64,000 nt of DNA from Rahnella aceris (GTDB taxonomy: Bacteria > Pseudomonadota > Gammaproteobacteria > Enterobacterales > Enterobacteriaceae). The DNA lies in contig NZ_JAADJV010000001.1 in NCBI RefSeq assembly GCF_011684115.1, positions 310,001 through 374,000 on the forward strand, given 5' to 3'. Under the pieces are notes generated by a model. That model made no database searches. It had not been told where the DNA came from and saw only the letters and a program-made list of their open reading frames with translations. The position numbers and the translations under genes were made by a program. The stretch's first letter is position 1, and every line of letters starts with the position of its first letter. Positions 37,644 to 47,081 of this stretch are shown piece by piece.

Positions 37644-38654
37644 ATGTCTGATGGCTGGAATATTGCGCTGCTTGGCGCAACGGGCGCAGTCGGTGATGCG
37701 TTACTGGAATTATTGGCTGATCGTCAGTTCCCGGTTGGTGAGCTCTTCCCGCTGGCAAGTGAACGCAGCGCCGGTAAGACCGTGCGTTTTAACGGCAAAA
37801 GTCTTCGCGTACAACAGGCATCTGAGTTCGACTGGTCGCAGGTCCAACTGGCGTTCTTTGTTGCGGGTTCTGAGGCTTCTGCCTTGTATGCCGAAGAAGC
37901 GGCAAATCAGGGCTGTCTGGTCATCGACAGCAGCGGCCTGTTCTCTCTTGAACATGATATTCCTCTGGTGGTGCCGGGCGTGAACCCTGACGCACTGTCT
38001 CATTACCGCAACCGCAATATCGTGGCCGTGGCCGACAGCCTGACCAGCCAACTGCTGACCGCCATCAAACCACTGACCGAACAGGCCGGTTTGTCGCGTC
38101 TGCATGTCACTTCTTTGCTTTCCGTTTCTGCGCTGGGTAAAGCCGCGGTTGACGATCTGGCCGGGCAAAGCGCCCGTCTGCTGAACGGCATTCCGGCAGA
38201 AGAAGGCATTTTCAGCAAACAACTGGCGTTTAACCTGTTACCGCTGGTCAGTGATGAAGAGGGCAGTGTGCGTCAGGAACGCCGTCTGGTGGATCAGGTT
38301 CGCAAAGTGTTGCAGGACGATGGGCTGCCGATTTCTGTCAGTTGCGTGCAGTCGCCGGTGTTTTACGGTCACGCGCAGGTGGTTCATATGGAAGGTTTGC
38401 GTCCGCTGTCAGCGGAAGAAGCGCGCGCTGAACTCGAACGCATTGATGATATTAATCTGAGCGATGAAGATGATTTCCCGACGCAGGTCAGTGATGCGTC
38501 CGGTAATGCCAATCTGAGCATCGGTTGTATCCGTAATGACTACGGCATTCCTGAGTTACTGCAATTCTGGTCAGTGGCTGACAACGTCCGTTTTGGCGGC
38601 GCACTGATGGCGGTGGAAACTGCCGAGAAGCTGATTAACGAGTACTGGTACTGA
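37644..38654 (+). CDS. usg: Usg, aspartate-semialdehyde dehydrogenase paralogue
   Basis: 336 residues from the ATG at 37644 with TGGAGAA upstream (E. coli 337). It has the ASADH NAD(P)-binding start [19 protein letters not shown] and the C-terminal [20 protein letters not shown]. The catalytic cysteine region of true ASADH is replaced by [14 protein letters not shown] with no Cys, as in E. coli Usg, so semialdehyde dehydrogenase activity is unlikely. Role unknown. Ends 2 bp before truA, so the two are translationally linked. Confidence 0.92.
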   Translation: MSDGWNIALLGATGAVGDALLELLADRQFPVGELFPLASERSAGKTVRFNGKSLRVQQASEFDWSQVQLAFFVAGSEASALYAEEAANQGCLVIDSSGLFSLEHDIPLVVPGVNPDALSHYRNRNIVAVADSLTSQLLTAIKPLTEQAGLSRLHVTSLLSVSALGKAAVDDLAGQSARLLNGIPAEEGIFSKQLAFNLLPLVSDEEGSVRQERRLVDQVRKVLQDDGLPISVSCVQSPVFYGHAQVVHMEGLRPLSAEEARAELERIDDINLSDEDDFPTQVSDASGNANLSIGCIRNDYGIPELLQFWSVADNVRFGGALMAVETAEKLINEYWY

Positions 38655-38656
38655 TT

Positions 38657-39487
38657 ATGTCCGATGAAGTGATCGCTGACGTCAGCACCGCACCGGTTGC
38701 CGGACGTGTGGCGTTAGGCATTGAATATGACGGCAGTGCCTATTTTGGCTGGCAGCGTCAGCAGGGCGTCGCCAGCGTGCAGGAGTGTCTGGAAAAAGCA
38801 CTGAGCCGTGTGGCCAATGCACCGATCGTCGTGTTTTGCGCCGGGCGTACAGACGCAGGCGTCAGCGCAACGGGGCAGGTGGTGCATTTCGACACGCCGG
38901 TGCTGCGCAAAGACGCGGCATGGACGATGGGGGTGAATACCCATTTGCCCAAAGATATCGCTGTGCGCTGGTGTGCGAATGTGGGCGAGGATTTTCATGC
39001 CCGTTTCAGCGCCACCGCCCGCCGGTATCGATACGTTATTTATAACAACCGTTACCGTTCAGCGATTTTGCATGCCGGCGTGACCCATGTTCACATGCCG
39101 CTCGACGTCGAAAAAATGCAGCTTGCCGGTCAGGCGTTGCTGGGTGAGAACGATTTCACGTCTTTTCGTGCATCACAGTGCCAGTCGCGTACGCCATGGC
39201 GTTATGTGATGCATGTGAATGTGAGCCGTCACGGCAGCTATGTGGTGGTCGATATCAAGGCTAATGCGTTTGTTCATCACATGGTGCGCAACATCGTGGG
39301 TAGCCTGGTGGAAATCGGTGCCGGTAATCAGCCTGTTGGCTGGATGGGGGAGCTACTGGCAGCGAAAGATCGCAATCTTGCGGCAGCTACGGGCAAGCCT
39401 GAAGGGTTATATCTGGTCTGCGTGGATTACCCTGAGAAATTTGCGCTGCCTCAGGTGAATATGGGACCCCTGTTCCTCGAAGATTAA
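38657..39487 (+). CDS. truA: TruA, tRNA pseudouridine(38-40) synthase
   Basis: 276 residues (E. coli 270). Contains the catalytic aspartate Asp66 in [18 protein letters not shown], and [29 protein letters not shown] and [17 protein letters not shown]. Makes pseudouridine in the anticodon arm of many tRNAs. It begins 2 bp after usg with no clear Shine-Dalgarno, consistent with re-initiation. Confidence 0.96.
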   Translation: MSDEVIADVSTAPVAGRVALGIEYDGSAYFGWQRQQGVASVQECLEKALSRVANAPIVVFCAGRTDAGVSATGQVVHFDTPVLRKDAAWTMGVNTHLPKDIAVRWCANVGEDFHARFSATARRYRYVIYNNRYRSAILHAGVTHVHMPLDVEKMQLAGQALLGENDFTSFRASQCQSRTPWRYVMHVNVSRHGSYVVVDIKANAFVHHMVRNIVGSLVEIGAGNQPVGWMGELLAAKDRNLAAATGKPEGLYLVCVDYPEKFALPQVNMGPLFLED

Positions 39488-39546
39488 GGAACGGATCAAG
39501 CGATTGTTTAAATGGGCTGTTAAACCGGAAAGAGGTGGAAAATCAA

Positions 39547-40215
39547 ATGGGTTTTATTCACTTTGTCATTGATTTTATTTTGCATATTGATGTGCATTTA
39601 GCGGAGCTGGTTGCGCAGTATGGCATCTGGGTTTACGGCATTTTATTCCTGATTTTGTTCTGCGAAACCGGTCTGGTGGTGACACCTTTCCTGCCGGGTG
39701 ACTCATTATTGTTCGTAGCAGGTGCGCTGGCGGCGTTGCCGGGCAACGACATGAACGTTCATCTGATGGCGTTCCTGATGGCGATTGCGGCGATACTCGG
39801 CGATGCGGTGAACTACACTATCGGACGGGTATTTGGTGAACGTCTGTTCAGTAATCCTGATTCAAAGATTTTCCGTCGCAGTTATTTGGACAAGACGCAT
39901 AAGTTTTACGAGAAACATGGCGGCAAAACGATTATTCTTGCGCGCTTCGTGCCGATCGTCCGCACGTTTGCACCGTTTGTGGCCGGTATGGGGCATATGT
40001 CTTACCGCCATTTCGCTGCGTATAACGTGATTGGTGCACTGGTTTGGGTGCTGTTATTTACCTATGCTGGCTACCTTTTCGGCGATCTGCCGATTGTTCA
40101 GGAAAATCTGAAATTACTGATCGTGGCAATCATTGTGGTTTCCATCCTGCCGGGTGTGATTGAAATCTGGCGGCACAAACGCGCAGCGGCCAAAGAAAAG
40201 CGTCAACAGGATTAA
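39547..40215 (+). CDS. dedA: DedA-family inner-membrane protein
   Basis: 222 residues from the ATG at 39547, which matches E. coli [21 protein letters not shown]; a GTG 4 codons upstream is inside the ribosome-binding site. Hallmarks of the family: [45 protein letters not shown] and [10 protein letters not shown]. DedA proteins are believed to flip undecaprenyl phosphate or phospholipids and support proton-motive-force maintenance. The 262 bp after it form the accD leader. Confidence 0.94.
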   Translation: MGFIHFVIDFILHIDVHLAELVAQYGIWVYGILFLILFCETGLVVTPFLPGDSLLFVAGALAALPGNDMNVHLMAFLMAIAAILGDAVNYTIGRVFGERLFSNPDSKIFRRSYLDKTHKFYEKHGGKTIILARFVPIVRTFAPFVAGMGHMSYRHFAAYNVIGALVWVLLFTYAGYLFGDLPIVQENLKLLIVAIIVVSILPGVIEIWRHKRAAAKEKRQQD

Positions 40216-40477
40216 TTCCGTACGTTTTTTACGCAAGCGCTTTAAAATTTAAGGCATTAAACCTGAGGGTAGGACCAGTTTTTTATCCACAGTGTCTGGC
40301 CGTTATGGTTTAATGAGCGACAATTTATGGTCTGTTCCTGCGAACAACCCTTCTGTGGCGCGGTGTGTGAGGTTTTTTATCACCCCGTACACAGGCGATT
40401 TTGGGTAGGTTTCAGGGGACTTGTTACAGCATGAACAGCGGACTGGCTTCGGCCGGGTTCAAACAGAAAGGTTATCG

Positions 40478-41392
40478 ATGAGCTGGATTGAACGAATTCT
40501 TAGTAAGAGCACTGACTCGCAAACCCGTAAGGCAAGTATTCCTGAGGGCGTCTGGACTAAATGTGACAGCTGCGGGCAGGTCCTTTACCGCGCCGAGCTT
40601 GAGCGCAATCTCATGGTGTGCCCTAAGTGCGACCACCATATGCGCCTTACCGCGCGTATGCGTCTGTCCACTTTCATGGACGAGGGCAGTGAGATTGAGT
40701 TAGGCAGTGAGCTTGAGCCTAAAGATGTTCTGAAGTTTAAAGATTCCAAGAAATACAAAGATCGTCTGGTTGCAGCACAAAAAGAAACCAACGAAAAAGA
40801 CGCCATGGTCGTCATGAAAGGTACGCTGTTTGGCATGCCAATCGTGGTCGCATCGTTTGAATTTGCTTTCATGGGCGGTTCAATGGCGTCCGTCGTGGGG
40901 GCACGTTTTGTGCGTGCCGTTGAGCAGGCACTGGAAGATAACTGCCCGCTGGTCTGTTTCTCTGCCAGTGGCGGCGCCCGTATGCAGGAAGCGCTGATGT
41001 CGCTGATGCAGATGGCGAAAACCAGTGCAGCACTGGCGAAGTTACAGGAACGTGGCCTGCCATACATTTCTGTACTGACTGACCCTACGATGGGCGGTGT
41101 TTCTGCCAGTCTGGCAATGCTGGGTGACATTAACGTCGCGGAGCCGAAGGCGCTGATCGGTTTTGCCGGTCCACGTGTTATCGAGCAAACCGTTCGTGAA
41201 AAACTGCCGCCGGGCTTCCAGCGCAGTGAATTCCTGATCGAAAAAGGTGCGATTGATATGATCGTACGTCGTCCGGAAATGCGCGCCAAACTGGGCAGCG
41301 TTCTGGCGAAACTGACCGGGCAACCGGAGCCGAAAGTGGCTGACGTCCATGTTGCTGTCAACGGTTCTGCCGCTGACAACCAGGATGCCTGA
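40478..41392 (+). CDS. accD: AccD, acetyl-CoA carboxylase carboxyltransferase beta subunit
   Basis: 304 residues from the ATG at 40478 (GAAAGG upstream), the E. coli length; the longer frame from 40421 is leader. N-terminal zinc ribbon with Cys29, Cys32, Cys48, Cys51 ([11 protein letters not shown] and MVCPKCDHH), then the crotonase-type transferase domain with [21 protein letters not shown] and [16 protein letters not shown]. With AccA it moves the carboxyl group from biotin to acetyl-CoA. The zinc ribbon also binds its own mRNA in E. coli. The leader of about 260 bp fits such control. Confidence 0.97.
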   Translation: MSWIERILSKSTDSQTRKASIPEGVWTKCDSCGQVLYRAELERNLMVCPKCDHHMRLTARMRLSTFMDEGSEIELGSELEPKDVLKFKDSKKYKDRLVAAQKETNEKDAMVVMKGTLFGMPIVVASFEFAFMGGSMASVVGARFVRAVEQALEDNCPLVCFSASGGARMQEALMSLMQMAKTSAALAKLQERGLPYISVLTDPTMGGVSASLAMLGDINVAEPKALIGFAGPRVIEQTVREKLPPGFQRSEFLIEKGAIDMIVRRPEMRAKLGSVLAKLTGQPEPKVADVHVAVNGSAADNQDA

Positions 41393-41422
41393 TCGAACAG
41401 GGTAAACGCCGGTCAGTTATTC

Positions 41423-41460
41423 GGGCGGCCACCGCGTGTTGTGCCGCCCACACTGTTTTT
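41423..41460 (+). terminator. Probable accD terminator
   Basis: GGGCGGC (41423-41429) and GCCGCCC (41443-41449), 13-base loop, with TTTTT at 41456-41460 six bases after the stem. Imperfect but well placed between accD and folC. Confidence 0.5.
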
Positions 41461-41580
41461 CTGCAAAACAGACAGCCGTGCTTTTACTCTGTTGGTGTGA
41501 TCTGACAAAGAGGGCATTGCCTGCTGTCACAGTCTGGTGATGTAGTGTCGAAGTGAACCTGACAAGGTTGAACGGGACTC

Positions 41581-42867
41581 ATGCAAAATCAACTTATTCC
41601 CCAAGCCACGTCGCCTTTGGCCACGTGGCTTTATTATCTTGAACATCTCCACTCTCAGGCTATTGAGCTTGGCCTTGACCGGGTCAAAGCGGTTGCCGCC
41701 AAACTCGACTTACTGACGCCAGCGCCGCTGGTTTTCACCGTGGCCGGAACCAATGGTAAAGGCACCACCTGCGCGACGCTGGAATCCATCCTGATGGCGG
41801 CGGGTTACCGTGTGGGCGTTTACAGCTCCCCGCATCTGGTGCGCTACACTGAACGTGTCCGTATTCAGGGGGAAGAATTAGCGGAATCTGCGCATTGCGA
41901 ATCTTTTGCGGGGCTGGAGGCTGGCCGTGGCGATCTCTCGCTGACCTACTTTGAATACGGCACATTGTCGGCGTTGCAGCTGTTTAAACAGGCTAAGCTG
42001 GATGTGGTGATACTTGAAGTCGGGCTGGGCGGTCGTCTGGATGCGACTAATATTGTCGATGCCAGCGTGGCTGTCGTCACCAGTATTGCGCTGGATCATA
42101 CCGACTGGCTGGGATCTGACCGCGAAAGTATTGGCCGCGAAAAAGCCGGTATTTTCCGCGCCGGTAAACCGGCCGTGGTTGGTGAGCCGGATATGCCACA
42201 ATCCATTGCTGCGGTTGCGCAGGAAAAACATGCGGATTTACACCGCCGCGATGTGAACTGGTATTTTTCTGCGGATGCCGGACAGTGGCGCTGGGCAGCG
42301 CGGGAAGAAGGTAATGAGGTTAACGTGCTGGAAGGTTTACCGTTGCCGAATGTACCGCTGGCTAACGCCGCGACCGCGCTGGCTGCACTGCATTATTCAA
42401 CACTGGATATCCCTGAAGCCGCGTTGCGCAGCGGTTTACAGCGCGCTGCTTTGCCGGGACGTTTCCAGACGGTGAGTGAATCGCCAAGGCTGATCCTGGA
42501 TGTCGCGCATAATCCGCATGCGGCAGCGTATCTGGCCGGACGCCTGGCGGAACAGCCGCGAAAGGGTGGCAAAGTGCGTGCCGTCGTCGGAATGTTGAAA
42601 GACAAAGATATTGCCGGTACGCTGGCTTGCCTGTCGCCGCAGGTGGATGAATGGTATTGCGCGCCGCTGGAAGGCCCGCGCGGAGCCAGTGTCGAAGAAC
42701 TGACCGTCCATCTGCCGCAGGCGCGCCAGTTTGATGATGTGGAGTCTGCCTGGAAACAGGCTATGCAGGAGGCGGCTCCTCAGGATATTGTGATTGTCTG
42801 CGGCTCGTTCCATACCGTAGCTCACGTAATGGATGCTATAGACACGGGGAAAACCAGTGGCAAGTAA
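41581..42867 (+). CDS. folC: FolC, bifunctional dihydrofolate/folylpolyglutamate synthase
   Basis: 428 residues (E. coli 422). Mur-ligase-like fold with ATP loop GTNGKGTTCATLESIL, SSPHLVRYTERVRI, EVGLGGRLDATNIVD and ALDHTDWLGSDRESIGREKAGIF. Adds glutamate to dihydropteroate and then further glutamates to folates. Its stop lies inside the dedD start region (11-bp overlap). Confidence 0.96.
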   Translation: MQNQLIPQATSPLATWLYYLEHLHSQAIELGLDRVKAVAAKLDLLTPAPLVFTVAGTNGKGTTCATLESILMAAGYRVGVYSSPHLVRYTERVRIQGEELAESAHCESFAGLEAGRGDLSLTYFEYGTLSALQLFKQAKLDVVILEVGLGGRLDATNIVDASVAVVTSIALDHTDWLGSDRESIGREKAGIFRAGKPAVVGEPDMPQSIAAVAQEKHADLHRRDVNWYFSADAGQWRWAAREEGNEVNVLEGLPLPNVPLANAATALAALHYSTLDIPEAALRSGLQRAALPGRFQTVSESPRLILDVAHNPHAAAYLAGRLAEQPRKGGKVRAVVGMLKDKDIAGTLACLSPQVDEWYCAPLEGPRGASVEELTVHLPQARQFDDVESAWKQAMQEAAPQDIVIVCGSFHTVAHVMDAIDTGKTSGK

Positions 42868-43669
42868 GTTTCAAAATCGTCTGGTCGGGACGGTCATTCT
42901 GGTGGCACTGGGTGTCATCATTTTGCCTGGTTTACTCGACGGCAAGAAAAAGCATTACGAAGACGAATTTGCGTCTATTCCATTGGTGCCAAAACCGGGT
43001 GATGTTGAGGAACAGGACTCGGTGCCACCGGTCACGCAATCTTTGCCTGCTCAGCCGCCGGAAGGTGCCGATCAGATGATGAATGGTGAACAGGACGATA
43101 CAAGTCCTGCCAATAACACCAACGCCGCCAATCATGGCAATGTGGCGCCGGGTAATACCACGATAGAAGCGCCGCCGGTCACCACACTGCCTGAGCAGAA
43201 AAAAACGGTGCAGCCTGCTCCTCAAAAACCCAAAGTGATCGAACCGAAACCGATGGTGGAAGCGAAGCCAACGGTGAAACCGAAGCCGGTCGAACAGCCA
43301 AAACCGGTTGAACAACCGAAGGCCGTTGCTGAACAGCCAAAACCGGTTGAACAACCGAAGGCCGTTGCTGAACAGCCAAAACCGGTTGAACAGCCGAAGG
43401 CTGCGCCGGCAGAAAAAGCGCCGACAGGGCAGTCTTATGTGGTGCAGCTTGGCGCATTGAAAAATGCCGCCAAAGCCAATGAGATTGTGGCGAATCTGCG
43501 GTTGTCTGGTTTCCGTGCTTACACAGTGCCTGCAACACCGGTACAGGGGCAGATCACGCGCCTGTACGTCGGCCCGGATGCCTCGAAGCAGAAACTCGAA
43601 GCGTCACTTCCGCAACTGCAACAGCTGAGCGGATTGGGTGGGCAGGTTCGCGCTTACTCCGCACACTGA
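42857..43669 (+). CDS. dedD: DedD, SPOR-domain cell division protein with repeat-expanded linker
   Basis: 270 residues, GTG start aligned with E. coli MASKFQNRLVG and preceded by GGGGAAAA. One membrane helix (about 9-27), then a long periplasmic Pro/Lys/Glu/Gln linker, then a SPOR domain (about 192-270; YVVQLGALKNAAKANEIVANL). SPOR domains bind denuded glycan at the septum; DedD helps constriction. The linker contains nearly three copies of EQPKPVEQPKAVA encoded by 39-bp tandem repeats, making the protein longer than E. coli DedD (about 220). Confidence 0.94.
   Translation: MASKFQNRLVGTVILVALGVIILPGLLDGKKKHYEDEFASIPLVPKPGDVEEQDSVPPVTQSLPAQPPEGADQMMNGEQDDTSPANNTNAANHGNVAPGNTTIEAPPVTTLPEQKKTVQPAPQKPKVIEPKPMVEAKPTVKPKPVEQPKPVEQPKAVAEQPKPVEQPKAVAEQPKPVEQPKAAPAEKAPTGQSYVVQLGALKNAAKANEIVANLRLSGFRAYTVPATPVQGQITRLYVGPDASKQKLEASLPQLQQLSGLGGQVRAYSAH
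43292..43400 (+). repeat. 39-bp in-frame tandem repeat inside dedD
   Basis: Copies at 43292-43330 and 43331-43369 are identical over all 39 bases; a third, 43370-43400, follows for about 31 bases with changes near its end. Each copy encodes 13 residues (EQPKPVEQPKAVA). Length variation by slippage would keep the frame. Confidence 0.95.
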
Positions 43670-43674
43670 CTTTG

Positions 43675-43784
43675 CTCCTCCCCCTGCGAAGGGGGAGGCG
43701 GGGAGGGGGTTTAGCGGGCAACGCCAGATTCAACGTTGCCATTAATACCCCACCCCAACCCTCCCCTTCGCAGGGGAGGGAGTC
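43675..43784. repeat. Long-hairpin palindromic element with CTCCCCCTGCGAAGGGGGAG unit
   Basis: Two short GC-rich hairpins in opposite order, CCTCCCCCT-GCGA-AGGGGGAGG (43677-43698) and CCCTCCCCT-TCGC-AGGGGAGGG (43759-43780), sit in the arms of a larger imperfect inverted repeat of about 110 bp, with GGCAACG (43717-43723) pairing with CGTTGCC (43734-43740) near the centre. A single copy of the same unit is at 50178-50199. It resembles REP/BIME or a small MITE; part of the 347-bp dedD-cvpA gap. Confidence 0.75.
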
Positions 43785-43809
43785 GTTAAAACATAAAAAA
43801 TACCACGGA

Positions 43810-43835
43810 GGGCACAAGCGATTTGTGCCCTTTTT
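43810..43835 (+). terminator. dedD terminator
   Basis: GGGCACAA (43810-43817), loop GCGAT, TTGTGCCC (43823-43830), TTTTT. Ends the accD/folC-dedD transcripts before cvpA. Confidence 0.85.
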
Positions 43836-43931
43836 CTATAAGATCCTCTGGTTGGATTTTTATAGGTTTATGCTGCGATTAAGGTTTTTTTAATCGCTAT
43901 TATTAATTTGTCTGACCGGCTGATTTCCCCT

Positions 43932-43960
43932 ACGCAAACGTTTTCTTTTTCTGTTAGAAT
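43932..43960 (+). promoter_or_regulatory. PurR operator and -10 of the cvpA-purF promoter
   Basis: ACGCAAACGTTTTCTT (43932-43947) is a full match to the PurR consensus ACGCAAACGTTTTCNT. TAGAAT (43955-43960) is a good -10; the -35 is covered by the operator. PurR with hypoxanthine or guanine would repress cvpA-purF, as in E. coli. Confidence 0.88.
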
Positions 43961-44016
43961 TCGCCGCGAACTGGATGCCGGGGCAGATGTGACTGGATTA
44001 GACACTGGAATAGTTA

Positions 44017-44508
44017 ATGGTCTGGATTGATTACGTCATTATTGCGGTTATCGGATTTTCTGCTTTAGTCAGTTTGATCCGTGGCTTTGTTCGTGAGGCT
44101 TTATCGCTGGTAACCTGGGCTTGCGCCTTTTTTGTTGCCAGCCATTATTACCCTTACCTCGCCATCTACTTCACACGTTTCGAAGATGAGTTAGTTCGAA
44201 ACGGGATCGCAATTGCCATCTTGTTCATCGCGACGTTGATCGTAGGTGCAATTGTCAACTATGTGATTGGTTCACTGGTTGAAAGAACCGGGTTGTCCGG
44301 CACTGACAGGGTGTTAGGTGTGTGCTTCGGCGCACTGCGCGGGGTGTTAATTGTCTCCGCGATGCTGTTCTTCCTCGATACTTTTACCGGTTTTTCGCAA
44401 AGTGAAGACTGGAAACAATCCCAGTTGATCCCACAGTTCAGTTATATCATCAGGTGGTTCTTTGACTACCTGCAGAGCACGTCGAGTTTCTTGCCAAAAC
44501 ATATTTAG
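44017..44508 (+). CDS. cvpA: CvpA, inner-membrane protein (colicin V production)
   Basis: 163 residues (E. coli 162) with four hydrophobic segments and a hydrophilic tail; MVWIDYVIIAVIGFSALVSLIRGFVREALS is the family start (given in part: VSLIRGFVREALSLVTW). Needed in E. coli for colicin V export and for envelope and bile-salt tolerance; molecular role unclear. Shares the PurR-controlled promoter with purF, 30 bp downstream. Confidence 0.94.
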   Translation: MVWIDYVIIAVIGFSALVSLIRGFVREALSLVTWACAFFVASHYYPYLAIYFTRFEDELVRNGIAIAILFIATLIVGAIVNYVIGSLVERTGLSGTDRVLGVCFGALRGVLIVSAMLFFLDTFTGFSQSEDWKQSQLIPQFSYIIRWFFDYLQSTSSFLPKHI

Positions 44509-44538
44509 TTTTGGCAGCGCTGAAGAGGAAAAGACAAC

Positions 44539-46056
44539 ATGTGCGGTATTGTCGGTATCGCCGGTTTCATGCCGGTAAACCAGTCGATTTATGACGCGTT
44601 AACGGTGTTACAACACCGTGGTCAGGATGCCGCAGGCATCACCACCATCGACGCGAATAATAACTTCCGTTTACGTAAAGCGAATGGCCTGGTGAAGGAT
44701 GTTTTCGAAGCCCGCCATATGCAACGCTTACAGGGCAACATGGGTATCGGCCATGTGCGCTACCCAACGGCTGGCAGTTCCAGCGCTTCAGAAGCTCAAC
44801 CCTTTTACGTCAACTCTCCGTTCGGCATTACCCTTGCCCATAACGGCAACCTGACCAATGCTCACGAATTGCGCAGCAACCTGTTCGAAGGCCAGCGCCG
44901 TCATGTGAACACCACGTCCGATTCTGAGATTCTGCTCAATATCCTGGCGAGTGAACTGGATCGTTTCCAGCATTACCCGCTGGAAGCTGACAACATTTTT
45001 GCTGCGGTTGCCGCAGTGAATCTGAAAATCCGTGGTGCCTACGCGTGTGTGGCGATGATTATCGGTCATGGCATGCTGGCGTTCCGTGACCCGCACGGTA
45101 TCCGTCCGCTGGTTATCGGTAAACGTACGCTGGAAGATGGCCGTAATGAGTACATGGTGGCTTCTGAGAGTGTGGCACTCGATACGCTGGGCTTTGAGTT
45201 CCTGCGCGACGTTGCGCCGGGTGAAGCGGTGTATATCACCGAAAAAGGTCAGTTGTTCACCCGTATGTGTGCCGAGAACCCGCAGTACAATCCGTGCCTG
45301 TTCGAATACGTGTATTTCGCGCGTCCGGATTCCTTCATCGATAAAATTTCCGTCTACAGCGCCCGTGTTCGTATGGGTGAAAAGCTGGGCGCGAAAATTG
45401 CCCGTGAATGGGAAGACCTGGATATTGACGTGGTGATCCCGATCCCGGAAACCTCCTGCGATATCGCGCTGGAAATCGCCCGCATCCTGGATAAACCGTA
45501 CCGTCAGGGATTTGTGAAAAACCGCTATGTCGGCCGTACCTTTATCATGCCGGGCCAGCAGGAACGCCGTAAATCTGTACGCCGTAAACTGAATGCTAAC
45601 CGCGCTGAATTCCGTGATAAAAACGTGTTGCTGGTGGATGACTCCATCGTGCGTGGCACCACCTCTCAACAGATTGTTGAGATGGCGCGTGAAGCCGGAG
45701 CACGACGTGTTTATCTGGCGTCTGCGGCGCCGGAAATTCGTTTCCCGAACGTGTACGGTATCGATATGCCAAGCGCGAACGAGCTGATTGCCCATGGCCG
45801 TGAAGTCAGTGAAATCAACCAGATAATTGGTGCTGATGCCTTGATCTTCCAGGATCTGAGCGACCTGATCGCCGCAGTGAAAGAAGACAATATGGATATC
45901 GAGAAATTCGAATGTTCAGTTTTCGATGGTGTTTACGTCACCAAAGACGTTGACCAGAACTATCTGGAATACCTCGAAGCCCTGCGCAATGACGACGCTC
46001 AGGCGTTGCGTGGCCAGCAGGAAGCTGAAAACCTTGAGATGCACAACGAAGGCTGA
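44539..46056 (+). CDS. purF: PurF, amidophosphoribosyltransferase
   Basis: 505 residues. Begins [10 protein letters not shown]; after Met removal Cys2 is the N-terminal glutaminase nucleophile. Glutaminase domain to about 235, then a phosphoribosyltransferase domain with the PRPP loop [17 protein letters not shown]. It makes phosphoribosylamine from PRPP and glutamine, the first committed purine step, and is feedback inhibited by AMP and GMP in E. coli. Followed by a terminator. Confidence 0.97.
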   Translation: MCGIVGIAGFMPVNQSIYDALTVLQHRGQDAAGITTIDANNNFRLRKANGLVKDVFEARHMQRLQGNMGIGHVRYPTAGSSSASEAQPFYVNSPFGITLAHNGNLTNAHELRSNLFEGQRRHVNTTSDSEILLNILASELDRFQHYPLEADNIFAAVAAVNLKIRGAYACVAMIIGHGMLAFRDPHGIRPLVIGKRTLEDGRNEYMVASESVALDTLGFEFLRDVAPGEAVYITEKGQLFTRMCAENPQYNPCLFEYVYFARPDSFIDKISVYSARVRMGEKLGAKIAREWEDLDIDVVIPIPETSCDIALEIARILDKPYRQGFVKNRYVGRTFIMPGQQERRKSVRRKLNANRAEFRDKNVLLVDDSIVRGTTSQQIVEMAREAGARRVYLASAAPEIRFPNVYGIDMPSANELIAHGREVSEINQIIGADALIFQDLSDLIAAVKEDNMDIEKFECSVFDGVYVTKDVDQNYLEYLEALRNDDAQALRGQQEAENLEMHNEG

Positions 46057-46081
46057 TTAGCCGGTTGCTGACATCCGCATA

Positions 46082-46122
46082 AACGCGCCCCTCCGGTGAA
46101 CACCAGGCGGGCGCGTTTTTTT
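46082..46122 (+). terminator. purF terminator
   Basis: AACGCGCCC (46082-46090) and GGGCGCGTT (46109-46117) with T-run to 46122, between purF and ubiX. Confidence 0.82.
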
Positions 46123-46186
46123 ATGCCTGAATTTATGTCAGTATTGGCACCACCGGGTCCGGGTTCATTTTTCTAAGGCAGTGTTC

Positions 46187-46759
46187 ATGAAACGACTTAT
46201 CGTCGGTATTTCCGGCGCCAGCGGCGCAATCTATGGTGTCAGGCTCTTGCAGGTATTGCAGAGCGTACCTGATATCGAAACACATCTGGTGATGAGCAAT
46301 GCGGCCCGCCAGACGATGACACTGGAAACCGATCTCACACTACGCGACGTTCATGCGCTGGCCGATGTGGTGCATGATTCCCGCGATATCGCGGCCAGCA
46401 TTTCTTCCGGTTCTTTTAAAACTGCCGGAATGGTGATTTTGCCCTGCTCGATCAAAACGCTTTCCGGCATCGTAAACAGTTACACCGACGGTTTGCTGAC
46501 CCGTGCAGCCGACGTGGTGTTGAAAGAGCGCCGCCGTCTGGTGTTGTGTGTGCGTGAAACGCCGCTGCATCTCGGCCATTTACGGCTGATGACCCAGGCC
46601 GCTGAACTGGGTGCTGTCATTATGCCGCCGGTTCCGGCGTTTTATCATCGTCCGGCCTCGGTGGAAGATATCATCGATCAGACGGTAAACCGGGTGATTG
46701 ATCAGTTTGATATCGAACTGCCGGAAGACTTATTTGTTCGATGGCAGGGCAGTCGTTAA
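46187..46759 (+). CDS. ubiX: UbiX, flavin prenyltransferase
   Basis: 190 residues from the ATG at 46187 with AAGG upstream; a GTG two codons earlier is possible. Flavoprotein fold with GISGASGAIYGVRLLQVLQ, SSGSFKTAGMVILPCSIKTL and the C-terminal RETPLHLGHLRLM, MPPVPAFYHRP. It prenylates FMN with dimethylallyl phosphate to make the cofactor of UbiD in ubiquinone synthesis. Comes after the purF terminator, so probably has weak own expression or read-through. Confidence 0.96.
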   Translation: MKRLIVGISGASGAIYGVRLLQVLQSVPDIETHLVMSNAARQTMTLETDLTLRDVHALADVVHDSRDIAASISSGSFKTAGMVILPCSIKTLSGIVNSYTDGLLTRAADVVLKERRRLVLCVRETPLHLGHLRLMTQAAELGAVIMPPVPAFYHRPASVEDIIDQTVNRVIDQFDIELPEDLFVRWQGSR

Positions 46760-46805
46760 ACTTTCACGTCCCAATACGCACTCATTTCGCGCACTTCAGT
46801 TACAT

Positions 46806-46844
46806 TGCACCAACAATGATCACAATTTGATTCATTGGGGTGCA
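46806..46844. promoter_or_regulatory. Inverted repeat with NtrC-like TGCACC / GGTGCA halves
   Basis: TGCACCAACAATGATC (46806-46821) and GATTCATTGGGGTGCA (46829-46844) are imperfect inverted copies (about 14 of 16 with a one-base shift). TGCACC and GGTGCA are NtrC half-site sequences, though the normal NtrC dyad is 17 bp; the right arm alone matches the full dyad better. It lies about 140-180 bp upstream of the predicted sigma-54 start of hisJ, a usual enhancer distance. Confidence 0.4.
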
Positions 46845-46959
46845 GTGTTAAACCTCCCTTCAGCTATCCTTCCCTCAGACCTTTGAAAACTTTCATTATC
46901 CCGATGCTTTTTTGACCGGTTTTCACTCTCTCGCTGCGGAAAGTCGCGATGCGGAGAAA

Positions 46960-46976
46960 CGGCACGAAAAGTGCAT
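46960..46976 (+). promoter_or_regulatory. Predicted sigma-54 promoter of hisJQMP
   Basis: GGCACGAAAAGTGCA: GG at 46961-46962 and GC at 46973-46974 are separated by exactly 10 bases, and GGCACG plus TGCA match the -24/-12 consensus (TGGCACG-N4-TTGCA) except for two bases. The start would be near 46986. The 46760-47081 gap otherwise holds no gene. Confidence 0.65.
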
Positions 46977-47081
46977 GAGAAAATCTGGCAAAAAGCCATT
47001 TGCATCGTTCAGCAAACTATAAAAAGACGTTCATTCACGCACACACAACCACAACAGATGAATAATCACTGAGGCTAATGT

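Noticed and set aside
43292..43400. Regular repeats that might suggest a CRISPR array
   Set aside because: Units are directly adjacent without spacers, in frame, and encode a Pro-rich linker in dedD.
44788..45795. 335-codon minus-strand frame opposite purF
   Set aside because: Antisense shadow of purF; no family resemblance and codon pattern follows the plus strand gene.
46985..47004. TGGCA...TTTGCA resembling a second sigma-54 promoter upstream of hisJ
   Set aside because: GG and GC are 13 bases apart, not 10; the site at 46961-46974 has correct spacing.
47006..47023. TTGCAT and TATAAA as a sigma-70 promoter for hisJ
   Set aside because: Spacer of 12 bases is too short.
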